Shown here piece by piece: positions 34,061 to 46,100 of a stretch of 64,000 bases of DNA (position 1 is its first letter; each line of letters opens with the position of its first letter). The translations under genes were made by a program, and so were the position numbers. Where the stretch lies: contig NC_083510.1 in the NCBI RefSeq assembly GCF_032362555.1, positions 8,831,501 to 8,895,500 of the forward strand. Direction: 5' to 3'. Source of the stretch: Amyelois transitella (Eukaryota > Arthropoda > Insecta > Lepidoptera > Pyralidae). The notes beneath the pieces were generated by a model. It had not been told where the DNA came from. It ran no database searches and saw only the letters and a list, made by a program, of their open reading frames with translations.

Positions 34061-34316
34061 TTTATTGTAAGGATTTATTTAAGGCGTATAATAAAAATAG
34101 ACATATTTAGATAAATCAAGCATTTTTTAAAATAAATTAAAGTAAATAAGATCTAAGACATCTTTGATTTCGAATTTACAGTCTTAAAATCTATTCAGAA
34201 AATTACTACCGATTGATTTTCAGTGCTTATTTAGTTGATAGTTATAGTAGCGGCTTGAAGTAGTATCGGCATATAGTTCCTATGGCTCAAGATTAGTTTG
34301 AAATGTTCTAGGTTTG

Positions 34317-36939
34317 TTAGCTATCACTGGCTTTTTGTTCCTCGTGGTCTGGTGGCGGTGGCCCTAGGTCCCTCAGAGCATGTTCGCGGGCATGCGCGAC
34401 GTGCCGAGTGCGCCGCGCATGCTCCCGCGCTTCTTTATGCGTGCGCGCACGAAGACGAGTCGTTGTTGCGTCTTGCACGCATTTTGAGAAGGCACCTAAA
34501 ATAGAAATAATATTGAAATTTAAGGGTGTTGGAAAACTATTTCAGATATAGCAGTATCATAAGTAACATAATAAAAGTATTAGGGTATAACATAAATTTT
34601 CTGTATGTAGTTAGATATTTCCTTGAACTAATATGAATGAGGAAACAGGGGATAGCCTTTATACAGAAGTGGAATACAAAACCAAAAGGCTTAAAATTAA
34701 ATAAACCTGTAGTTTTATACATAATTTAACTAGGTATATACTTGACATTCTTTTATATATGGATTTATGATTTCTTTAGCGAATGAGAAAGGTCCTAGTG
34801 CCTAAAGGTACACTATAGGTAGTATAGTAGGTAGATATAGTGATGGATTCAACATTGTTTTTATTGAGGCGCATATCTTAAATAGTATTTTTTTAGTAAT
34901 GGTCTAGCAATAGCATCTTATAACTATCTGTGAATCTAAACTCCTGATCCATCCAGCTCAACGCGGCCTTTGTGTTATGACTATTGGCTCTTGTCTACCC
35001 TGTAACGAATTAAGACTTGGCATGTGAACAAACCGACAGTATCCCAGCATTTGACAAAATGTTCGCGGCCGTTAACATTCTTGTAGCATTCGATCACTTT
35101 ATCGTGACAATCTGCGCAGACTGGCTCAACGCTGATCATGTTGGCCGTACGGATTTCTATGCGACGCGCGGTTGCTCTTAAATCTTCCATTGTTAGTCTG
35201 CAACGATAGTGTTTGTAAATATTTAATATGTTGACAAAATATGATGTGCAGGATCGCACACCGGTTGCGGTGAGGAATCGTGATCATAGGCGTCCCTCCG
35301 GCATCTCTCAAGAAAATGTGATATAAAAAAGAAGCGAGTTTTGTGGCAGTCTGTACGTTGTCTGGGGCATAAATAAATATCTATAAATATAAAATACGTT
35401 TCAAAATGCAGCTTAAAATAGAAAGGCACCAACCCCAATTTCTCCGAGTGGTTTTCGTCAAGGCAAGTAAGCTTCTCCATGAATATTTTGTCTTTGTAAT
35501 CGCCGCGGGGTGGCGCCTGCGCGCTTGCCGCCGACGCCGCACCGCCCGCGAGAGTTGCATCTTCTACTAAACGTTCAACCTGATAAATTACCATCACGTA
35601 TACTGCAAGTCGTAGAAACGATCATTATACTCCTGGCATTAGTTCCGGTGGCGGAACCGGTGTTCCTCTCTGGAGAGGAGTTCGAGGTTCCGTCTAAGGA
35701 CATGATTCCGGAATATGTATGCCAGTAATTAATAAGACAAAGTGATGCCCATCTCACGTCTAAAACTTGATAAAAATTATGATCTATCAAACATTATCTA
35801 TCAACCGTCATCAATCATGATTCGACTGGCATTGTAGTGCTTATTCCCTTAGTCACAAAAATATTTACTGGTTAGAGATGGAAGTGAAATAAAGTGCTGG
35901 AATTCAAATTACATCGGCATCACCATGTTGCCGTACTTATTGTAGGATTATTCAATTGACCGCAAGCTTTAAAGAGAGATTGTACGATTGGGAAACTTAT
36001 TGATGCAAAGGATATTTAATCTAGCAGTTCTTAACTTAATATTTTACCTAGATTAGCTAGAGAACTCACTACTTTTTGCATATCTCCCGAGCAAATAGTC
36101 TAAAAAAATACCTACCTAATGCGTGACCGCATAGCCGATGGTATTCATAAATCACTCCTTTTTTGCATAACTTATACTGATATCATAATCATCAAAGCAC
36201 TTCCGATACCCGATATCGTGCAAGTACTCAGAAAAACACGACGCGGTTTTCCGTTTATGCTTAAATGGATGGGTGTGCCCGATTATTTTATTTTTGCGCC
36301 GTATAAAAACCCATAGAATTAATTCTAGTTTGAATAAAAAATTAGGTCGTGACGATTTTTGAGGCAGTCTCCTCTTTTGATGTATTTAGGTCATCAATAT
36401 TCTTCTGGCGTCTAGTACATATATTTGGTAATTTTAAACACCTTTTGGCCTCGAAAACCCTGGCAACCGGCAACTGTGGAGCTCAACTTAGCTTAAAACA
36501 TGGTTGTTTCATTATGTTAAAGAGCTTGTTTTTAATAAGTAAGTCTTAAATACTGATATACTTTATTTTCTTCTTTACCTTTTACCAGCTTTCACCACAT
36601 TGCAGCATTTTGTATTTTAGTTTTTCAATTTGTTCACAATGTTAATAAACATTTAAAGTATTAAATATACCAATGGATTGTTTTTCTGTTTATTGTGTAA
36701 TGTTTGTGTGTAAATGTCCAACTTGAAGTCGGATTTTTCAGGCCGCCCTAGAGATAAGGTTTTACGAGTACCATCATGACCAATAGATGAATAGAGATAA
36801 TAGGTACCAGATGATAATGATAAATTACCATTTTATTTGAAATACTAATGTGGTGCTCCTCAGGGAGGTCATCTGGGTCCGGTTCATCTCTAGGCGGAGG
36901 CTGGAAGTGGGTCGCGCGTACAGACTGCTCATTGCCCAT
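34317..36939 (-). CDS. Chchd3: MICOS complex subunit Mic19 (CHCHD3-like), four exons
   Basis: Mic19 sits on the inner mitochondrial membrane and helps hold cristae junctions through the MICOS complex. Exons in order: 36939-36829, 35579-35434, 35197-35034, 34495-34317; 600 nt, 199 residues. The product starts MGNEQSV, a good N-myristoylation signal as in family members. A charged helical middle follows (MEDLRATARRIE), then a CHCH domain whose twin CX9C cysteines (CADCHDKVIEC and CWDTVGAFSKC) are only completed by joining exons 3 and 4. That strongly supports the splice. The C-terminus is rich in His, Arg and Ala. The exon 2 donor is a weak GTTGGT, chosen because it alone restores the frame. 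The gene is convergent with Spindly, 256 bp apart. CHCHD6 is an alternative label. Confidence 0.82.
34958..35003 (+). repeat. Short interspersed repeat family A, diverged fragment
   Basis: CAGCTCAACGCGGCCTT and TTGGCTCTTGTCTACCC in the last intron of Mic19. Confidence 0.45.
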
Positions 36940-36944
36940 TGTGA

Positions 36945-37880
36945 AACTGAAATAAAAGGAGTTCATATCAAGATACTACTCCATATCGTCATGCTGCGGA
37001 AAGCTGTACCTTTTTGTTCGCATATCTTTTGATCTTATCAATAGAGATTTTTGTCTCTCAAGCAATTTGAACTTTTTCTCAGGTAGATATGTACTTTACA
37101 AGTGTTTGTATTTCAATATCTGTTATATGACTCCAGCTGTTTGTGTTACTATACTGTTAGGAGACAGTAACATTGAATGAAATTGTAGTTCACGTGACAT
37201 TATCATTAATCAATAAGTAGTTACTGGTCATTGCCACAATACTAGAGCAGCTTTACCAATAAATCTGATTACATAAGCCGATGGCTCGTCGAAGCTATTA
37301 TAATTAAGTAACTTGGCATTATCATGTCTAAGTGTGGTGCAACGAGTTGCAACGGTGCACTGGTGCAGTGCCGGACCTACAGTTTGTTTGACATTGATTC
37401 GACAGTTATAATTGGTGCCCCAATTCAAATTCAAAATTTTGATTCATTATTATGGGTATTTCAAACATCACTTAATAATTGTCATATCATTTGACAATTT
37501 TCAATTTAAATAATTCACAATATTGGTTAATGTTAAATAAATTACATAAAACTAAGTTTACTGCCGCTTCCAAAGTGTCAGTGCAGAAGAAGCGGTTACT
37601 GCACTGCAGTATTTTCTTCAATAACGACAGATCCAAACTTAGTATTAGAAATCATATCTGTGTAGATGTAAAAAAGGTTAATAATATTTTACTTTAGAAA
37701 TCATCATATATAGACTATTAATATGTAGTTTCAAAAATCTCGTTAGGTCTTATTATCTTTCTACTCTATCCTAAGCATATGTTATTATTATGTATTTATC
37801 TGTATTTATGCGTATTTGTATGTATTTATATGTATTATATATAGATATATATTCTGTATGTATTTTATTATATTCAAACA
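36945..37880. other. Intergenic, no gene seen
   Basis: Upstream of Mic19. Several frames of 60-75 codons on both strands have no recognisable content. AT-rich. Confidence 0.6.
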
Positions 37881-38060
37881 TTTATTTATCTTGCTCTGCG
37901 CCAACGCCGATCTCCTGTTTGGTTTCCTTCCACCCAAACGTTGACTGGAAGAGATTGCATTAGCGATAAGTCCGCCTTTGTACCATCTATATCTGCTTTG
38001 TGTTGTTTTGTATGTTTTACTCTTATGGTGCAATAAAGAGTTTTATCTATCTATATACAG
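37880..38060 (+). repeat. Non-LTR element 3' tail
   Basis: GGAAGAGATTGCATTAGCGA, TAAGTCCGCCTTTGTACC and the end GGTGCAATAAAGAG followed by ATCT repeats: the 3' UTR and tail of a widespread lepidopteran LINE. The same tail in diverged form lies at 11650-11760. Confidence 0.65.
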
Positions 38061-39990
38061 TAGGAAGAATTAATTAAATGACCAATATAAGAGTTGCTTA
38101 TAATGATTTTAAATTTAATTTGCAGTCAATGCACTGGTTTATAAGATTTAGGGCTAAGAGTTCACCCTATATTTTTAAAGGACCTAATGAAATTGAGAGC
38201 TTGCTACATAAACCAGGAAGAAGATATTCAACAAGTAAGATTAATATTTCGAACTCTGGCGATTGGTGAATTATTATAATCATATTACGTAAGGGACCTA
38301 ATAAAAAATTATAAGGACTAGGTAATTTTTCTATTTCAGTAATAAAGTTTTGTATGATAAACAAAACAAGATCTCTCGTCTCCTGCAAAGCAAAAAGGGC
38401 TTCCTTTTGCACTTCTGCCCAATACAGGAACGTAAGTTAATTTCCCTTAGGCCCGTCCCTTCAACAACACCATGGAATGTTTTTTCTATAACCGCTTAGT
38501 GCCCGAGGGAATCATTTAAAGTCGCTGAACAGCGCATGTCCGGTGTCATGTTTTTTTCGAGCAAAGGACAGAGACGCACGCGGCGATAACTTATTCGTAT
38601 AAGTTGCATCACTGAGGTAATTGGATGGAATTTTGGTTTAGCAACGAAATTGGAGCGTAATAAGTGAAAGAGACTAGGAAGATAAGTATACACATTTGTA
38701 TCAAATATACACGTGTATATCAAAAGTAGACTGATTGATCAAAGGCTTAATATATCGAAAAAGTTTTAACTTATCCTAAGTACAATATTAAAACCATTTT
38801 ATTTTATGATCGCGAGGAGACTCAAAATCACAAAAAAAGAGTATGAGAATCGAAACATCTATAAACACAGGTGTTAAGTTGTTTGAAGAGAGACAAGATT
38901 ATCTTCGGTTCATAATCCAAACGGCATGTCCAGAAATCATATCCGTGGTTACTAAGCTACTTATCAAGACATGTGCCATCTCCGAAGCCTTGAACTTTCG
39001 TGATGGTCGTGGAATAATAGCTCTGGGAATCATGGATCGATCAAGATTTGCATTTTGAACGGACATTGATAATCAAAGCCGGATGCGTGAGTTAGTATTT
39101 TTTTTTTGTTTTCGAGTGATAGTATAATGATGAGTTTGAATGGATAAGATTAAATTATTGTTTCCTGTGTATGATTTTTTTAATTTTTGATTTGACGATT
39201 TCTATCAGTGGTATTATGATAGTACGACATTAAGAAAATAACATATATAAGAAGTGGGATAAAGTTAGCAAGTGCATTTAAAATTAAAAAAACACATAAC
39301 ACGCAATTAGAATTAGACTAGGTTACTTATTGAGAACACTCTTTTCACAAAGTAGACATTCATAAATTTACTGTCATGTTCACGTAGGTATATTTTATGA
39401 ATTTACTTCCTACAATGAGCGATCAGGTCGCCAGCCCGATGTTTTATTTAAGGATTTTGAGGTAAAGAATTTTTTAATGATATTTAACTTGGCTTGATGA
39501 TTTTGCGGTTTTCCCCTGACCAAGCCATTAATTCGCAAAAAATCAATTGACGCTTATCTTTTTAAAACTATAATTTAAATAATTATTCCACAATAATTAT
39601 TGTAACACGATAAGATTACTTTCCGGAGTTTACAAAAATATATTAATTTCTACAGGACGTTCAGAAAACCAGTGAATGTGTTTTTATGTGTTCATGATTT
39701 ATTGTTATCTTCATCTTAATTCAATAAATCATTTCATTATTCAATTCACTACTGTATTGTCATAAATCATATTTATCCCGTGTACAACAGCAGACTTAGA
39801 CTAGACAAGAAATGATAACAGGCGATCATAAAAACTAAAAAATATGCACAACAATACATAGATGAGTTTGCAGTGCGTAACAAATTGAACTTCATTTGTA
39901 GCACGCAATGGATTAAAGGCGAAGTTCAAGATTCGTGAAGATGAGTTCCGTGACAGGTTTTCTAGGCATGCGAGGGGTTTTTGGGGGGTG
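38060..39990. other. Intergenic upstream of the cuticle gene
   Basis: No supported gene. Short frames at 38078-38269, 38167-38412, 38496-38723 and 38843-39058 lack recognisable motifs. Confidence 0.55.
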
Positions 39991-39998
39991 CGGGGTGG

Positions 39999-40032
39999 TG
40001 ACGTCATAGGAGGCTGTATTGCTACGTATATA
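39999..40032 (+). promoter_or_regulatory. Core promoter of the cuticle gene: CRE and TATA box
   Basis: A perfect palindromic CRE, TGACGTCA (39999-40006), is followed 20 bp later by GTATATAG (40026-40033). The coding start is at 40101, giving a 5' UTR of about 40-50 nt if transcription begins 30 bp past the TATA box. TATA-driven promoters are usual for insect cuticle genes. The role of the CRE is inferred from sequence only. Confidence 0.6.
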
Positions 40033-40100
40033 GGAGATGAGCTCGCGACTCGTGCCTGTTTTGAATACGTGAGAGAATTTAGTGAGACGTCCGACCGATC

Positions 40101-43100
40101 ATGCTTCGATTTGTGACATTTTTCGCCGTTGCGGTAAGTTTTACGCGCTATTTTTTTTACGGTCCCAGGATATGTGTAAAAATTTAAAAAATATATGTGT
40201 AAAAAATGTAGCCTGTGAAAATTTAAAATGTATCTAACTTCGTTGGATTTTAAAAAAAACTAATTACCAGAGATATGTGGGAATATTAAAAAAGTTGATT
40301 TAACTAAAAATAAAAAAATCTATTTACTTTGTAATTCAAAAATAATTATTAATAGTACTGACTACATATTAAATATATTATTCCTTAAAATTACAAGTTT
40401 ATATTATACTTTATACGGTTATAAAAGAAGTATAAAGTTATGTGAATATACATATACCTACCTATACAATGTTACGAAAACTATAATATTCAAAGTTAAA
40501 TTTGTGAAATTGGGATCTGCATGATTATACCTTTACGTTCAATTTATTTACAATCTTAGAATAATGATGTATAATCACGATTTCTTTTATAAATATAAGT
40601 ATGTTTTGAAATGTGTATAGACGCGGTCAAGCCTTAGCAAAAAAAAAAAAAAAAAGCCTCTCACCTTGGCCTGTATCCTTTTGTGATAGATTCCCAGATC
40701 TTAAAACATCATCGGTATACGAGTATAACAATGAAAATTTATACGCTTACTTTAGTCACTTGCTACAATCGTCATCTTTCTCTTAGCATAAGTCCCTAAA
40801 TTACGTCCTCGTCTCAATAGTAAGTGCGAAGTATGATTTTTACATCAACCAACTCCCGTCTGACCTCCGCAATCAAAAAACTTAAATTATAGTTGCATAT
40901 CGGTTGCCAAAATGTACCTGTTTCCGAACGAAACATATCGTCTATATCATAACTCACCGTGAGAGCATCAGTTAGTAATAACCGTATGGAACATCTTCTT
41001 CTTCATCAGCATTCTTTTAATAAAGATGGCACTGCAGGGTCAAGGTTAGCTGAGACAGACAGACAATCCCAAAAACATTGATAATTCTTTTGTATGTATG
41101 TACATATAGCATGTAAAGTACGTATTTATCACTTTAATGCATTGTGAGAAATGCGATTTCTAATACGCTGTGATTATGATATATTTCCAGGATGACTAGT
41201 TTAATTAAAAAAATAATAATATCTAAAGTAATTCTTCTTTTTAGGTATTTTATTATTTTCTTAAATTTTGCATTGAAACGAAATCCTGTTGTGATTTACC
41301 ATCAAGATGAGATCATTATAAAACGAGTTTTCATTAAACCTGTTTTTTACAATAAATTTATTTATCTGACCCGCTCGATGAACCACGTCCTGTGCAATAA
41401 TAAAAAAATATATATAAATACACTAGCTGTCCCAGCAAACGCTGTTTTCCATTTTGTGAGTATGAAAAATAGATGTTGGCAGATCAGACCTACTCAATAT
41501 GCTCAAAAAATTTTATGAGAATCGGTCAAGCCCTTTCAGAGGAGTACGGGAACGAACATTGTGACACGAGAATTTTATATATAAGATTTATCACATCTTT
41601 TCTCCATATATGACTCACACAGTATCAAAAATACTGCAAAGCCACACTTTACTCGACATAATTTTTTTTAGAATTTTACCATACGTGTTTTTCTGTTTCT
41701 TTTCAAATACACACAGATAATCTTATCTCTTACTGGAGGTTAGACAATCTCTACATCATTCCACATGCAATTATTCCTGCCTACTTTATCTACATTTACC
41801 ATTCTTCCCATGCAACCTCAACTTTTCATCAGAACGATTTGATTAGTATATTTATTTGCTTTGTTTATTCGGGTTCATTCATACCGTCAATTAATCTCAG
41901 TATAGAGTATATATAGTCTTGAGAAAGAAAAATAACTAGGTATGATTTATCTGACACAACAACCTTTATATTCCTACACAAACATATTTACCGTTCATGA
42001 TTGTCTTTCAAATCCAATCACATGCTAAACAGTAATAACCCTTTAAGTTGATTTACTAGCTATTAAAATATTTGTGCATTATATTAGTTAAGGGCGTCGG
42101 TGGTGAAACCTATAATGTGCCCAAATAAAAAAGTGTATGCACGGGCACAGGTTCAAATCTTACCGCAGACATTTCAACCAGACCATAACTCTTTTCTGAG
42201 TTATGTTGAGTGCTAACCGATGCTATTGCGATGAGGGATATCCTGAGAAACTCTGAACATACAGGCAACTGTATGTGTTATTGTTGGTTTGATTCTTCTG
42301 CAGAGGTAGCGTAGTTAAGACGAAGGTTCCTTTAAAAAAACCTGACTTACCTCATTAAGAAACATGGTAAAAGGGTCATAGGGACCAAGACTAACGTCTG
42401 GAGGAAGAAGTATATTCATTCATTAAATATATTTCAACAACATAATTAATAAACAAAGTATGTTCACGTTTCACTACACGTGTTTGTATAGTTTTTGCTA
42501 TATGTAATTAGTATGTTTAAAATATACTCAATTATTCTCGACACCTTATAATGAGACTCGTAATTAATCTTTATATACATACCTACCTGTCATAATTTTT
42601 CATAATCTTGCGTTCTCTAAATGAAGAGTTATTGTAACTGTAGTAATACATATATGAAAGAATAAACTTTTGTGATAGATATTTTTTAGAGTATACGTAC
42701 GTTCATATGTACATTTTTTATATGAAAAATGTAAGAAGTTATAATATATAATCCCTAACTAGTTACACTCGTAAGTACAACAAAATTCGTATAATATCTA
42801 GTCATTTCAGTTTTTGCGAGTGTATGGATAATTATATTTTTTGTTACTGCTCATTTTCTGTTCGTTCAAAGCGTGATTTGAGTGTGTTCTATATCATTCA
42901 GAAACATTATTTAGAGAATTACTTGAGTATACCCGCGGTTACGCCCGTGTTAAGCGAGAATAACCATAAATTTTCTATCCCGATTTTCGGGAAATCGTCT
43001 CTTTTAATAAATTCCTAAACTAATATAAGGTAAGGTAACATATTTCAAATTTATAATATTGAGAAAATTTCAAAAGAATAAAAAAGTTTGAAAGAACAAA

Positions 43101-46100
43101 ATTTAAAGATAAAAAGGCAAATATAAATATAACTAATAACAAAGAAAATAGGTGCCTCAAGTTCCAATTTCTTTACCTTTCTTGTTGAATGATTATTTGT
43201 TATTCCAGATTCATTGATTTCCACTATAATTTAGGAATGTTTTCAATATGCACTGTACAGCTGTTATTTTGACAAAAGTCGGTTACATGACATGAACCCT
43301 GCAAGGGCGACCTTTCGGTAAAGATAAAAGTAATGAGGTTGTACATAAAAAATACGTCATGTGTTTAGTTAGTAATATAATAATAGATTATGCATATAGG
43401 ATGTTGAACCGTAAGGACGTAACACTAGTTCCTATTGCCGTAACTCATAAAAATTAACACCCGTCATCAATTTTCAAGATCACTTGTAGTATAAGTAAGG
43501 ACAAGATGTTTTGTCTTGTTTTGTCTGTTTCAAGTCTCACTGTGGGCAATAAAAACATTCTTTGTTGAAGTCATTTTACTTTTCTCGTTTTCATAAATCT
43601 CGTTAAATTGCAACACTATGTTTAGACTTAGGATAAACATACATATTTTACTGTTTACTCATTCAGGCAATTGAGTGTATAATTATTGTCCAATATAACT
43701 ATGTAGTTTATTAGGTTACCCTGTAAAGATTGGTTCCCTATAAAAAACTGATATGTTCGTAGTCCATCCATGTTGGTACAAAAATAGTAATAAATATTTA
43801 ATAGCAAAAATAAACTTTGATAGAAATCAGTATTTTATCAACGTAAAGAGTGATCATATTAGAATTTGTCGGTAAAAATAATGAGATCAATGGACACTTG
43901 GTGTTAAAATAGATAATTTTATGTACAATTACATTTTTTCTTCATTCTTCAGAAACTTATGGATGAGACCTAAACATTAAATTGACCATGTAGTCTTTAT
44001 ACAATAATGAATTATGTAAATTGTATATTATTATTTATTCATGTTATTAGCAAGTAAACAACTTCAAGACGAGCATTGAAAGGATATAAGAAAATGAATG
44101 AGGAAGTAAAGAACGTTTATGGTCATGACTCTACAATTAAGGAGTGAGAAAAAATTTAATTTAACTGACTTTTATTCTGATCAATTACCTAGTGTTTTTA
44201 AATTAGTGGAATCTTTTTTAACATTCAGTTTTTATTTTTTACTGTACACCTACAGGTAAGAGGTATGCATGGTTATTTGTATGCATGGTCATAGTTATTG
44301 TATGTATGTAGTATAAACGTCGGAAACATCCTTTCGAATGTTCAGGTCAAAATCACCTTAAACCGACGGCGTTGCATAAAGAAAGTAACTATGGTAAATA
44401 AATTAAAAAGAAATGTAGGAACCGTGCTAAGTGTAAAAGATGTAGTTTCTACCTATCTATGCCTTGGGAAAGAGGAATAATCTTATTCGTGTAAAAATAC
44501 CGTGCCGTGCCGTGTGGCGTGCCGTGTAGTTCCCGGCACCAATACAAAAAAGAATAGGACCGCTCCATCTCTTTCCCATGGATGTCGTAAAAGGCGACTA
44601 AGGGATAGGCTTACAAACTTGGGATTCTTTTTTAGGCGATGGGCTAGTAACCTGTCACTATTTGAATCTCAATTCTATCATTAAGCCAAATAGCTGAACG
44701 TGGCCATTCAGTCTTTTCAAGACTGTTGGCTCTGTCTACCCCGCAAGGGATATAGACGTGACGATATGTATGTATGTATGTGTAAAAATATTTTGTATCC
44801 ATAATCTATACATCTATCTGTAGTTGAACCTTTTTTTACAGACAAAACTGCGTAAAAAATTCATCAGAAATTGTTCTCCTTTCAGTAAAATTTGATAAAC
44901 ATATGGCAATCCCATGAAGGGATTGGAATTTAAATGTTTAAAGGCTTTCCTGATGATAATTGCTTTTGATAGCGGTTTTAAGGCTTGTCACCAACAACTT
45001 GTTTGATGGGAACATAAATTCTTACCTTTGTTTGTTCGTTGTGATGTTATTTTTAAATTTACTATCTTGCATGGTTATTACTTCCAAGAAAACTCTGCGC
45101 TTGAGTAAGGACCAACATGTTGATCTTTTTTGTAAAGATGTCATAAACATTACTTTGAGAAGATCCTGCAATTGAAAAGTAGGTATTTTCGAGTACACTG
45201 AATGTGTCATCTTTTTGTAGATAATTCTTTTAGGCGGTGTGCTAGCAATCTAGCGCTTTCTCTGAATCTCAATTATAATTCAGCTTAACGTGGCCTACGG
45301 TCTTATGATAAATAGTAAACATGTTATATGTATGTCTCATAAATTTTTTCACTAGAAAGGTGAATCTGCAATAGATTCAAATGTACCTACTGGATCGCTT
45401 TTTCCTTTCGCCGCTTCAATGGGTAAAGTAATTTTTATATAATTCGGAAAAAATGACATGTTTCGATATCTAAGAAAACTTTATTCAAAAACAAAACATC
45501 CACAATTTTTATGAACTTTACAAAAAGTTAATTAAGGTATTGTGAACTTATACAGTAACTAACTACTTCAATTTATCACTAGTAAACCGGAACTTTAATA
45601 AGTTATTTGCGATGACGGCCAATTAAAAATTTTAACAAAAACCAGTGACGAGATTTTGAAGCGTTAATTTCATAATAACTATCGCAAAACATACCTATTA
45701 AATATCTATTACAAGCAAAACATGTTTCTTCTGGTAATTTTTGTTTTGTACAGTAATGTTGTCTATGTATATGTAAAAGTAAAACAGAAAACTTACAGCA
45801 ATTCAATTTTTTGGCACTAGGTACGTACGTACTTTCACACGAAAATATAACATTATGAGGATAGTAATATATTTGTTTATAGCGAATAAAATCAAATCAT
45901 TTTGATCAGACTGATTTGATAAAATATTGCTAAGTTTGGTATTAACCATATAATGGTTAATAGCCTCAGAAATACCCTCGTGATTGATCCTTATTATAGA
46001 TCACGGGTATTAAATATTGAGAGTATCAAAATTTAGAGCAATATATCACCGTTGAATATACTATAATAACAATTTTAGTCACGGTTGAAGATTAGGTGAC

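Noticed and set aside
34298..34504. 68-codon plus-strand frame with GC-rich composition
   Set aside because: Exact shadow of the last Mic19 exon on the minus strand.
41192..41518. 108-codon plus-strand frame in cuticle intron 1
   Set aside because: Its second half is antisense Helitron and the first half is AT-rich intron without motifs.
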